Below, piece by piece: positions 1-8,944 of a stretch of 64,000 nucleotides of DNA. Origin of the DNA: Cyclobacteriaceae bacterium (GTDB taxonomy: Bacteria; Bacteroidota; Bacteroidia; Cytophagales; Cyclobacteriaceae); NCBI GenBank assembly GCA_025455015.1, contig JALONI010000016.1, positions 1-64,000 of the forward strand, in the 5' to 3' direction. A program made the translations under genes and the position numbers. The first letter of the stretch is position 1; each line of letters begins with the position of its first letter. Under the pieces are notes generated by a model. The model made no database searches. It was not told where the DNA came from and was given only the letters and a program-made list of their open reading frames with translations.

Positions 1-67
1 CCAAGGTTGGCAAATATAGCAACCCCCCGTCAAAACCGCTACCGGCCCGCCTAAACAAGGCGGGGGA

Positions 68-517
68 TTATTCCTTCATCCATTCGTACATCTGGTAATG
101 CTCGCCATTCATGCCCAGCTTTTCGTACACCCCTTGGGCAGTCTTGTTTGTTTTGTCGACATACAGGCGAATGCCGCGATACCCCGGCTCAGTGCGCACC
201 TGTGCCTGCACGTGCGCATACAACTGGCCGTACACCCCGCGTCCGCGGTACCCCGGGGCAATGTACACGCTCTGGATCCAAAGCACGGTACCGTTGCGCC
301 AGTCGCTCCATTCGTACGTGACCATCAGGCAGCCGATGACCACGCCTGCGTCTTCGGCCACATAATAGTGTCCCTTGGACGGATCGGAAAAGAGTGCCTG
401 CAAGCCCTGGCGCAGGATGTTTTCGTCCAGCGTAAGACCTTCTGTTTCCGAGGCCATGTTTTTTTGAAACGCGGCCAACACCGGAATGTCGTGCGCAATG
501 CCTTGGCGGATATGCAT
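68..517 (-). CDS. GNAT family N-acetyltransferase
   Basis: ORF trimmed to internal Met (MHIRQGIAHDIPVL...); GNAT-like VYIAPGYRGRGVYGQLYAHV and GIRLYVDKTNKTAQGVYEKLGM. Confidence 0.9.
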   Translation of the reverse strand: MHIRQGIAHDIPVLAAFQKNMASETEGLTLDENILRQGLQALFSDPSKGHYYVAEDAGVVIGCLMVTYEWSDWRNGTVLWIQSVYIAPGYRGRGVYGQLYAHVQAQVRTEPGYRGIRLYVDKTNKTAQGVYEKLGMNGEHYQMYEWMKE

Positions 518-527
518 GGCGTGAGAT

Positions 528-1655
528 TTACAGCGCTTGTTTGATGTCCTGGATGAGGTCATCCGCCTCTTCAATGCCCACCGACAGGCGTACGAGGCGT
601 TGGGTGATGCCTTGTTGTTTGCGTTCGGCCTCGGGCATCTTGGCATGCGATGTTTTCACCGGCTCGGTAATGGTAGATTCCACCCCGCCCAAGCTCACGG
701 CCTTTTTGATGTATTTGAGTTTGCGTATGAAACGGGCGGTGTCCGTTTTGATGTCGAACGAAAGCATGCCTCCAAAGCCTCCGGGCATCTGACGCTTAGC
801 GATGGCATAGCCGGGATGGCTTCGTAACCCTGGGTAGTACACGTTGGTCACTTTGCTTTCGGCCTCCAGAAACTGTGCAATCTTGAGGGCATTCTTGTTT
901 TGTTGCTGTACGCGCAACACAATCGTTTTTAAGCTGCGCTCCACCAGCCAGCACGTTTGCGCGTCCAAACTGCCGCCAAAGTGCAGCGCGCTGGCCGTGA
1001 TGGTTTCCATCAGCTTCCTGGAAGCCACCGCAATTCCACAACACAAGTCGCTGTGACCCCCGATGTATTTGGTGCCGCTGTGCGTTACAATGTCAATGCC
1101 GAAATCAATGGGATTTTGGTTGACCGGTGAAGCAAACGTATTGTCGATGAGGGTGACCAGCCCGTGTTTTTTGGCGATGCGGGCCACCGCGGCCATATCG
1201 GTGATGCGCAGCAGGGGGTTGGACGGAGTTTCAAGGTAGAGCACGCGCGTGTTTTTCTGGATCGCCCGTTCAAAATTTTGGGGGTCGTGCGCATCCACCA
1301 TGCTGTAGGTAATGCCGTACCGATTCAGTTCGTGTACTGCGGCATGGTGCGTGCCACCGTACAACTCGCGTTGGAAAATGATGTGATCGCCTGCCCGCAG
1401 CATGGCCATCATGCTGGTCATGATGGCCGCCATGCCGCTGCTGAATACCAAGGCTGCCTCGCCATGTTCCAACGCGGCCATCTTTTCGGCTACGGCCAGT
1501 TGATTGGGAGTGTTATAGTAGCGCGGGTAGCGCACCACTTCGTCATAGTTGTATGCGGCTGACGGGAAGATGGGGTTTACCACGCCCCCAAAAAGACTGT
1601 CGCCCGGGGAACCTACGTGTACGCTTTGGGTAAGTTTGGATACTGATTTTGTCAT
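528..1655 (-). CDS. Cys/Met metabolism PLP-dependent enzyme (cystathionine gamma-synthase/lyase or methionine gamma-lyase-like)
   Basis: PLP-lysine region THSGTKYIGGHSD, YETPSNPLLRITD, LVRLSVGIEEADDLIQDI; start trimmed to MTKSVSKLTQSVH. Confidence 0.93.
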   Translation of the reverse strand: MTKSVSKLTQSVHVGSPGDSLFGGVVNPIFPSAAYNYDEVVRYPRYYNTPNQLAVAEKMAALEHGEAALVFSSGMAAIMTSMMAMLRAGDHIIFQRELYGGTHHAAVHELNRYGITYSMVDAHDPQNFERAIQKNTRVLYLETPSNPLLRITDMAAVARIAKKHGLVTLIDNTFASPVNQNPIDFGIDIVTHSGTKYIGGHSDLCCGIAVASRKLMETITASALHFGGSLDAQTCWLVERSLKTIVLRVQQQNKNALKIAQFLEAESKVTNVYYPGLRSHPGYAIAKRQMPGGFGGMLSFDIKTDTARFIRKLKYIKKAVSLGGVESTITEPVKTSHAKMPEAERKQQGITQRLVRLSVGIEEADDLIQDIKQAL

Positions 1656-1842
1656 GCCCATGGGTTGTGCGCGAAAGATACGCGCCCCTGGGCGTTTCTC
1701 GTGGGGTAAACAGGGCCCGAAGGGCAAAAATTTTTGGATGTACTTTGCGTTGTACTTTCGCGGCATGAAAATGGCTTTTGGCTGACGGCAGCAGCCCGTT
1801 GGACAAACTTCCGTTGAAGTCGCGCGGTGACGGCACCATGAT

Positions 1843-1850
1843 TACTTTTG
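1843..1850 (+). promoter_or_regulatory. Putative Bacteroidota -7 box TACTTTTG upstream of the response regulator
   Basis: Matches TAnnTTTG about 30 nt before ATG 1880. Confidence 0.4.
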
Positions 1851-1879
1851 TGAGGAACGATAAGAAAAAACCGGGGTAG

Positions 1880-2524
1880 ATGCCTGCAACCATTGACATT
1901 TGTGTAACCGATGATCATCCGCTTTTTCGCAAAGCCATCGTGCGGCTCTTGCAGACCTTTGCGCGCATCGGGAACCTGTACGAAGCGGAAAACGGGAAAC
2001 AGTGCCTGGAGGTGGTGGCTGCGCAAAAGGTAGACATTGTGCTGCTGGACATGGAGATGCCCGTCATGAACGGATTGGACGTGGCCCGGGTATTGGTGCG
2101 CGACTACCCTGACATCAAAATCGTGGTGCTTACCATGCACGACAGCGAGGCGCACCTGCGCAAAATGCTCGAAATCGGTGTGCACTCCTTCCTGCTCAAA
2201 ACCACGCACCCCGAAGAATTGCAGGCGGCCATCCATGCCGTGGTGGACCGCGACTTCTATCACAACGAAATGATGATGTCGGCCCTGCGCAAAACCTACA
2301 CGCCAAGCGGCCCCAAGGGCGCCCAAGAGGCTGACCTGAGCCCGCGCGAACTGGAAATCCTGCGCCTGATCTACGAAGATCTGTCACTCAAGGAAATCGG
2401 CCAGCGCCTCCAGATTTCCGAGCACACGGTGCACCGCCACAAACACAACCTGCAGCAAAAATTAGGGGTTAACGGCACGGCCGGCCTCATCAAATGGGCC
2501 TTACAACAAGGCGTTGTGCTGTAA
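1880..2524 (+). CDS. NarL/FixJ-type response regulator (REC + LuxR HTH)
   Basis: Canonical receiver (VTDDHP, LLDMEMPVMNG, KTTHPEEL) and HTH LSPRELEILRLIYEDLSLKEIGQRLQISEHTVHRHKHNLQQKLG. Confidence 0.95.
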   Translation: MPATIDICVTDDHPLFRKAIVRLLQTFARIGNLYEAENGKQCLEVVAAQKVDIVLLDMEMPVMNGLDVARVLVRDYPDIKIVVLTMHDSEAHLRKMLEIGVHSFLLKTTHPEELQAAIHAVVDRDFYHNEMMMSALRKTYTPSGPKGAQEADLSPRELEILRLIYEDLSLKEIGQRLQISEHTVHRHKHNLQQKLGVNGTAGLIKWALQQGVVL

Positions 2525-2539
2525 AAAGCAATCCGGTGT

Positions 2540-2581
2540 CCCTCACGATTTCGTGATTTTTTGCCGCAATTTTCGTGAGGG
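2540..2581 (+). promoter_or_regulatory. Alternative hairpins: terminator-like TCACGA-TT-TCGTGA-TTTTTT nested with CCCTCACGA...TCGTGAGGG
   Basis: Perfect 9-bp arms 2540-2548/2573-2581; inner perfect 6-bp hairpin 2543-2556 followed by T-run. Confidence 0.5.
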
Positions 2582-2763
2582 AAAACGGCTTTCGGTTGTC
2601 CCGCTGGGCGGCATAAAGCCCAAATCAGCTCAAAAATCACGTTTCTCCATCGGGTTAATGGACTATGGCTCGCCCCCGTAGCCCCCACGCCAAATAGGCT
2701 TTTGCATCTGTGCTGCATCTTTCGGTCGTAGTGAGGGTAAGCGTTGTTTAAACATCACAGCAC

Positions 2764-3186
2764 GTGAAAGTATTGGTAGCACACTGGCACGCTCGCACAC
2801 GCGAGGAGGCAGAGCAGATGGTACGGGAAAAGTTTGTGGCATCCGTTAGCGCGGTAGACCATGGCTTAGAGGCCGTTTTCAGGGTTCAGGCCGAAGCCTT
2901 TGATCTGATCCTTTGCGGGATGGAGCTGCCGGTGGTTACCGGTTTTGAAATCGTGCGCACCATGCGGCACTACCCCGCCAACAAGTATACCCCGGCCATT
3001 GTGTTGGCCAATGTGTTTGACCAACGCCACATCAACTTGGCAGAGCAATTGAAACGATGCCGCATGGCCAATGTGCTCACGCTCACACACGAGATCAACA
3101 GCATGGCCGGCCATCCGCGGAAGCAGAGCTACATGAACCGCCCGCTCTTTCATGCCTGGCATGGCCCCATTCCGCTGTTTGGGTAG
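2764..3186 (+). CDS. Degenerate receiver-domain (pseudo-receiver) protein
   Basis: REC-like FDLILCGMELPVVTGFEIVRTMRHYP; phosphoacceptor position is Gly. Confidence 0.65.
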   Translation: MKVLVAHWHARTREEAEQMVREKFVASVSAVDHGLEAVFRVQAEAFDLILCGMELPVVTGFEIVRTMRHYPANKYTPAIVLANVFDQRHINLAEQLKRCRMANVLTLTHEINSMAGHPRKQSYMNRPLFHAWHGPIPLFG

Positions 3187-3404
3187 ATCTGTTTTTCGTT
3201 TCGTAAAACCTACTGCGGCCGGATGACGAAAACCGGGCGTAGAAGACTTCACTACGCAGGACTTTTCACGTACCCGCGTCTTCGAAAAAGGAAGTACATT
3301 TATCAGGTCGGTTGGCAACAGGGTTGCCACAGTGTGGGAGCGTTACCCTCCTGTGGTGCCTGCACGATGCCGTTGTGCATCGCCTCACCAAAAACACCTC
3401 AGCC

Positions 3405-5627
3405 ATGAAGTTGCGCGAGTTTGCCCGCTACCTTCTTCCCTCCCTTTGGCTTTTTGGCCCGGGCGTCATCACCGTGTTATTGGGTTATTTCTTGCTCATC
3501 CAGTTGTCGCAGGGGCGCGATGTACTGATGCAAGCCGGGGAAGACACAGTGGCCTTTGTCGCTACGATCGGGGCGGTATTGCTGTGGGCGTTTTTTGTCT
3601 GGTACGGGTCGCGCATCATCGGCTATGAGAAAAAATTCAACGCGCCCGCATGGCCGGTGCCGATGCTGTCACTCTTCCCGCGGCTGCTGGCTTACAACAC
3701 CTTTGTCAGCGTGCAGGTGGCTATCCTGTGTTTGCCCACGTTTCATCCCGCGTGGCATGGGGGTCATGCGTTTGCCGTAGCCTGCCTGCACAATGCGGCA
3801 TACTATGTTTTTCACCAAACGCTCGCGCATCTGGTCACGGATGAAAAGAGAAATCGCTCCGCTGCCCGCGGGTGGGCGTTTGCCTCGGTGTTGCTGATTC
3901 TCTTGTATGTGGCGTTTTTGTTGTCGCACCGCCATGCGCACTCCACCCATCAACAAACCTTGCCGTGGCTGGCGTGCCTGGTGTTGGCGTGCCAGTTGTT
4001 TGCCCTGTGGATTTTCTTTTGGCGCAGATCAAACATGCCCGCGCCAGCGGCCGGGGACTTTGCGCCCAACGCCCAGGCCTACCTTCGCGTGCTGGGCTAT
4101 GCCCTCATACGCGTGCCGGCACCGTTTCAGGCGCACGAGCAGGGTACGTTTCAACTCTTCCACGCGTTTGCCTTGGCCGCCATTGCATTGTTTGCTACCA
4201 CACTTATCTCCCTGCTGGCGGCCGATGCTTTTGGGCCGTTGGCCATTGTCTTGCTCAGCTTTGCCTTGCTGGTGGGCGGATTCAACATCATCGCCTACCT
4301 GTCCGCCCGCGTCCGTTTCAACTTGTTCGTGCCGCTGCTCCTGGTGGCATGGCTGGTGGGCCACTACTTGCCCGATCCCTACCGCGTGGTGCTGAACCCT
4401 GCGCCTCAGGCCCACGTCCATCAGTCGCGGCCCACGTTGCAAGCCTTCCTGGACCGTTGGATGAGCTACCGCCACACACAAATCGACTCGTCCGCTGCCT
4501 ACCCGGTGTATGTGGTGCTGGCCGATGGCGGTGCCAGCCGTGCCGGCTACTGGGTGGCATCGGTATTGGCACAGTGGCAAGAACAAAGCCTGCAACAAGG
4601 CGATCCGCTCAGCGACCACCTACTCACCCTGTCGGGAGCTTCGGGCGGCAGCCTCGGTAACGGAACCTTCTACAGCTTACTTCATACGCCACCACCCGAC
4701 ACCGCCTGGGTGCGTGCCACCCAGGCATTTCTGGGGCAAGATTACCTGTCGTACACACTCGCGCGCTACTTTGGCACCGATTTGGCCAACCACGTGGTGC
4801 CCATTTTTTACGACCGCGCAGCTGCGCTGGCGCGGGTCATGAACCACTGGGGCGATGTCTATTTGCAGGGCGCCTTTCGCCAAAACATCCACGAGTTGTA
4901 TGCAAACGATGGACGTTTGCCCATTTGGTTCATCAACACCACCCGTGTGCAAGAAGGTACGCCCTCGGTGGTGAGCAACGTGCGTTTGACGGGCCTGCCC
5001 GCGAGAGACACGCTCAACCGGTTCACGCAACGCCTTGATGTGCTGGCGCGCATTGACGCCCATGGCTATGGCCACGAAAAAGAGCGCGCGCTTGCGATGA
5101 GCACTGCGGTGATGCTCAGTGCCCGCTTTCCATACGTATCGCCCGCGGGAGCTATCGGCCACGATCAATTTGTGGACGGTGGCTACTTCGACAACAGCGG
5201 GGCCGGCATCGTGCACGAGATGCTACAGGCCATCCAAAAAATGCAACGCGACACCACGCAGCACGCCACTTTCCTAAGCCGTCTGCGCAAACTTCGCATC
5301 CACGTCATCCACATTGCCAATACGCCCCCGCCTGGCAGCCCGGCCGAAGCGATGCACCCGCTGGTGAACGACTTGGCCGCCCCGCTGCTCACGGTGCTCA
5401 ACACCTACGGTACACAAACGACTGTAAACGACCAACGCCTGCGGACGTTTGTAGACGAACGGTGCGCCTGTGCCAACGCCTATCACACGATCAACCTATA
5501 CCGCCCGAATGACTCCCGCTACTATCCGATGAACTGGGCCATCAGCCGCTATCATCTGGACCTGATGAACGAGCGGTTGCAAGAGATCACCTACCCGTCA
5601 TTTGCATCACCGCACCATCATCCGTAA
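3405..5627 (+). CDS. Membrane-anchored patatin-like phospholipase family protein
   Basis: Several N-terminal TM segments; nucleophile motif LSGASGGSLGNG and DGG motif FVDGGYFDNSGAG; start set at MKLREFARYL. Confidence 0.8.
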   Translation: MKLREFARYLLPSLWLFGPGVITVLLGYFLLIQLSQGRDVLMQAGEDTVAFVATIGAVLLWAFFVWYGSRIIGYEKKFNAPAWPVPMLSLFPRLLAYNTFVSVQVAILCLPTFHPAWHGGHAFAVACLHNAAYYVFHQTLAHLVTDEKRNRSAARGWAFASVLLILLYVAFLLSHRHAHSTHQQTLPWLACLVLACQLFALWIFFWRRSNMPAPAAGDFAPNAQAYLRVLGYALIRVPAPFQAHEQGTFQLFHAFALAAIALFATTLISLLAADAFGPLAIVLLSFALLVGGFNIIAYLSARVRFNLFVPLLLVAWLVGHYLPDPYRVVLNPAPQAHVHQSRPTLQAFLDRWMSYRHTQIDSSAAYPVYVVLADGGASRAGYWVASVLAQWQEQSLQQGDPLSDHLLTLSGASGGSLGNGTFYSLLHTPPPDTAWVRATQAFLGQDYLSYTLARYFGTDLANHVVPIFYDRAAALARVMNHWGDVYLQGAFRQNIHELYANDGRLPIWFINTTRVQEGTPSVVSNVRLTGLPARDTLNRFTQRLDVLARIDAHGYGHEKERALAMSTAVMLSARFPYVSPAGAIGHDQFVDGGYFDNSGAGIVHEMLQAIQKMQRDTTQHATFLSRLRKLRIHVIHIANTPPPGSPAEAMHPLVNDLAAPLLTVLNTYGTQTTVNDQRLRTFVDERCACANAYHTINLYRPNDSRYYPMNWAISRYHLDLMNERLQEITYPSFASPHHHP

Positions 5628-5638
5628 ACCCTGTGGCC

Positions 5639-7195
5639 ATGTTTTTTGATTTTCATGTTCATCCTACGTTGAAGTCACTCTTCAGCGATCCCCCGGAAAA
5701 ATTCAGCCCGTGGGAGAACCTCGACACGCGCCTCATCCCCGACCTGCTGCGGTGGTGCACGGACTTCCCCTACATCCTGCGGTCACAAGCCAACCTAAGT
5801 CAGCTTTGGTACAACGAGTGCCGCCTGGTGTGCGTGGCCTTGTACGCCCCGGAGCGCCAACTGCTGAACAACCCACTCATCCTCGGGCAATCGGGAAAGT
5901 CATTGGGGGTTTACCTGAACCGTAGCAAGATTGAGAACATCATCAATGGCACGCTGAAGCCTTTTGACCTGTTGCTGCACGATGACCTGCCCACATTGCT
6001 GAACCCGGCCGCTTTTGGCGTCACCGACAAGCACGTACAACCGCTGACGCTTGCCCAGGACTTTGACGAGACCCGAACCGACACGATTTATGTTGTCTTT
6101 TCCGTGGAAGGGTGCCACTCGCTGGCCAACTCGCTCAACTTACGTCAGCCCAGCTTGTCGCAAATGCTCACCAACCTTGACACGCTGCGCGCACGTGTGC
6201 CCGTGTTGTCCATCAACCTCACGCACATGGAGCAGTCCGGCTTGTGTAACCATGCGTATGGCATGCAGTTTCTTAAACATGCGGACTTCAAACCCACGGG
6301 CAAGGGCCTTTCCGGCAACGGGGCAAAAATGGTGGAACACTGTTACCGACACGGCATTCTCATAGACCTGAAGCACATGAGTGTAATGGCGCGGCAGCAG
6401 TTGTATTCGCTGCGCCAAAGCCCCGGCTTTCAGGCCATCCAACAGCCGCTGATCTGCACGCATGCCGGCTTTACGGGCATTCCTCTGGGCCACGTGCCCA
6501 ACTACATTTACCGGTTTCATCGCTACCGTACCAAGGGGTATGCGCGGCTGTACATGGGCAAGCCGTGGCTGCATTGCACGCAGGGTACGCGCCCTTCGTT
6601 CAACTCGTCCAGCATCAATCTTTATGATGAAGAGATTGTGTTGATTCTCCAGTCCGGAGGGCTCATCGGCCTTTCGATGGACAAACGTATTCTGGGCTAT
6701 GCCGACCCGGAGGGGTCTCAGTTGGCCAACCAGGACATTTATCCGCTGGAAGAAGAGTTTATCTCCCTGCGCGAGGCGGCCTACTTCTTCTCCAAGGCAA
6801 GCGTGGGCAGCGCTTTTGCCGATGGGGCCTGCATTGAAAACCGCGAAGTGGAGGAAGCCGGTCCGGTGAACCCGCGCCTGGGCGAATATCACTTGCGCCA
6901 CTTCATGGGCCATGTCGTTCACCTCATCAAGGTGGCGCGCGCAGCCGGCTATCCGGTGGCGCAGGCGTTGAAGCAGGTATGCCTCGGCACAGACTTTGAC
7001 GGCATGATCAACCCGCTGTGGGTGTGCGACAGTGTGGATCAGCTTGTTTACTTTCGGGCGCAGTTTGAGCGTGCCTTTGTGCGCTTTGCCCATCACTGCG
7101 AGGTGCCTTTGCCACCCGGCTTTGACGTGGCCGCCTTGGCGCAAGACCTCTTCTATGAAAACGGAAAGCGGTTTGTGTTGACGCGGTTGCCATGA
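5639..7195 (+). CDS. Peptidase family M19 (membrane dipeptidase)-like metallohydrolase
   Basis: FDFHVHP, FSVEGCHSL, ILIDLKHMS, ICTHAGFTGIP, LGTDFDGMINP. Confidence 0.85.
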   Translation: MFFDFHVHPTLKSLFSDPPEKFSPWENLDTRLIPDLLRWCTDFPYILRSQANLSQLWYNECRLVCVALYAPERQLLNNPLILGQSGKSLGVYLNRSKIENIINGTLKPFDLLLHDDLPTLLNPAAFGVTDKHVQPLTLAQDFDETRTDTIYVVFSVEGCHSLANSLNLRQPSLSQMLTNLDTLRARVPVLSINLTHMEQSGLCNHAYGMQFLKHADFKPTGKGLSGNGAKMVEHCYRHGILIDLKHMSVMARQQLYSLRQSPGFQAIQQPLICTHAGFTGIPLGHVPNYIYRFHRYRTKGYARLYMGKPWLHCTQGTRPSFNSSSINLYDEEIVLILQSGGLIGLSMDKRILGYADPEGSQLANQDIYPLEEEFISLREAAYFFSKASVGSAFADGACIENREVEEAGPVNPRLGEYHLRHFMGHVVHLIKVARAAGYPVAQALKQVCLGTDFDGMINPLWVCDSVDQLVYFRAQFERAFVRFAHHCEVPLPPGFDVAALAQDLFYENGKRFVLTRLP

Positions 7196-7249
7196 GGTGC
7201 CTCAGCCCCCGCCACAGGGCCAAGCGCGGGGAAGTGCTCGCCACGCGAG

Positions 7250-8623
7250 TCAATTAAACGCTACCAGCTCTACCCCCTTGGGGTTGGTCAGGTAGGAGTT
7301 AATCAGGTTTTGTACCACGCGGTTCTCTTTGCTCGGCTTGATCAGCATTTTGGCCGCTTCCCAATCGCGCACGTTTTGATCGCCATCGTAAAAGCCAAAG
7401 CCGAGGTAGTTGCCATTCTCCACCAGCACCACGGATTTTTCGTCTGGCTGGCGGCCCCGGCCGATGATGGCTACCGTGGCTCCTTTCTCAAAAAAGGAAT
7501 CCACCGCTTTTTGCACGCGCTTATTGTATTTTTTTATCGTCTCCACCCCTTGGCAAGCACCCTTGCACGAACCAGACTGGTGACTGAAGCAGAGGCCCTT
7601 GGCCAGTTGCAAGCCGGATAGCTTGGGGCACAGGTCGTGCGCCTTTACTTTCTCCCACAAAAAATTCCAAGCATCCGTTTTGTTGGAAAAGGAAATCAGC
7701 GGCTTGGTGTGTTTGTTTACTACGTTCACCACAAAGCGCAAGTAGCCGTTGCGGTCTTCGTAGTCGTAAATGCCCCACTCTTCGGTTTTGAACTTCTGTG
7801 CCAGGTTGTACTTGGGCCACAGCCTGCGTATCTCTTGCGATTCGAGGATGAGCGCAATCAGTTCATTGCCGGTGAGCTCGTAGCTGATGTGGTGGATTTC
7901 ATTGCGGATGTTGGAGCGGTTCCATTCGCGCGCTTCGCCCACAAAATGGCCTGCAATGCGCTTCTTGATGTGGATGGCTTTGCCCACGTAAATCACTTGC
8001 CCGCGGGCATCGTGAAAATAATACACGCCCGGCTTGGCGGGCAGTTTGTCAAACTCGGCTTTGGGCAGGTTGGGGGGCAAAATGGTTTCGCCCGAGTTGC
8101 GCTTGAGTGCTTTGGCGACTACGCCCTCATGGTCGCGCTTGAGCAACAGGTCAAAAATGGTGGCCGTGGCCAGGGCATCGCCCCCGGCCCGGTGGCGGTC
8201 GTGCATGCGAACACCCAAGCTTTCGGCCAGACGGCCCAAACTATACGAAGGTAACCCGGGAATGATCTTGCGACTGAGCCGAACGGTGCACAACTTTTTA
8301 GTAACCCAGTTCTTTTGCACCTCGTCAAATTCCTTTTTGAGAAAACTGTAGTCAAAGTGGGCGTTGTGGGCCACCAGCACGCGGCCCTCCAGCCGCTGCA
8401 GGATGTCGTCCGCCACCTCTTCAAACGCGGGCGCGTGTTGTACCATTTGCGAGGTGATGCCCGTAAGTCCGGTGATGTAGTGCGGGATGTGGCGCCCGGG
8501 GTTGATCAGCGTATGAAAAAAATCGGTGATGCGGGTGCCGTCATGATGGTAAATCGCGATTTCGGTGATGCGGTGATTGGCCGCATAGCCGCCCGTGGTC
8601 TCAACGTCAACAATGGCATACAT
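7250..8623 (-). CDS. DnaQ-like DEDDh exonuclease fused to UvrC-type GIY-YIG nuclease
   Basis: Exonuclease IVDVETTGG, NAHFDYSFLKKEF, HRAGGDALATA; GIY-YIG KPGVYYFHDARGQVIYVGKAIHIKKRI; Cys motif CPKLSGLQLAKGLCFSHQSGSCKGAC. Confidence 0.92.
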   Translation of the reverse strand: MYAIVDVETTGGYAANHRITEIAIYHHDGTRITDFFHTLINPGRHIPHYITGLTGITSQMVQHAPAFEEVADDILQRLEGRVLVAHNAHFDYSFLKKEFDEVQKNWVTKKLCTVRLSRKIIPGLPSYSLGRLAESLGVRMHDRHRAGGDALATATIFDLLLKRDHEGVVAKALKRNSGETILPPNLPKAEFDKLPAKPGVYYFHDARGQVIYVGKAIHIKKRIAGHFVGEAREWNRSNIRNEIHHISYELTGNELIALILESQEIRRLWPKYNLAQKFKTEEWGIYDYEDRNGYLRFVVNVVNKHTKPLISFSNKTDAWNFLWEKVKAHDLCPKLSGLQLAKGLCFSHQSGSCKGACQGVETIKKYNKRVQKAVDSFFEKGATVAIIGRGRQPDEKSVVLVENGNYLGFGFYDGDQNVRDWEAAKMLIKPSKENRVVQNLINSYLTNPKGVELVAFN

Positions 8624-8944
8624 GGGGAAGCGAAGGTACACATTTCCGCGTGCCAGAAAACGGTTGTTTGCGGTTGGTTTTTCCTGCACATTTCCGTTGG
8701 GTGAGTTCCTGGTGCCATGTGCCACACCACCGAGCGTTTTTGCGGAATGGTAAACAACGATCGGTTGGGCAAAGGGCAGTCATCGCCCATATCGATGGTC
8801 AGCACGCAGTTGGAGCAACGTGCGTGCCGCAAGAAACGTTGGCCAGCGTAGACGACACCCCGGCAGCTTTCTTGCGAAGCGGTTTAATTGACATGAGAGG
8901 GGCTGAGCCTCGTCAACGCAGAACTTCTTTGGCCGATCAGGGTT

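Noticed and set aside
3313-3329. TGGCAAC-agg-GTTGCCA hairpin upstream of the patatin gene
   Set aside because: Short 7-bp stem without supporting context; could be chance.
6140-7144. 334-aa minus-strand ORF
   Set aside because: Antisense to the M19-like gene; no domain signal.
8624-8944. Possible gene in the gap between the exonuclease fusion and cryptochrome
   Set aside because: Frames present have no domain-like pattern and overlap neighbours; treated as intergenic.
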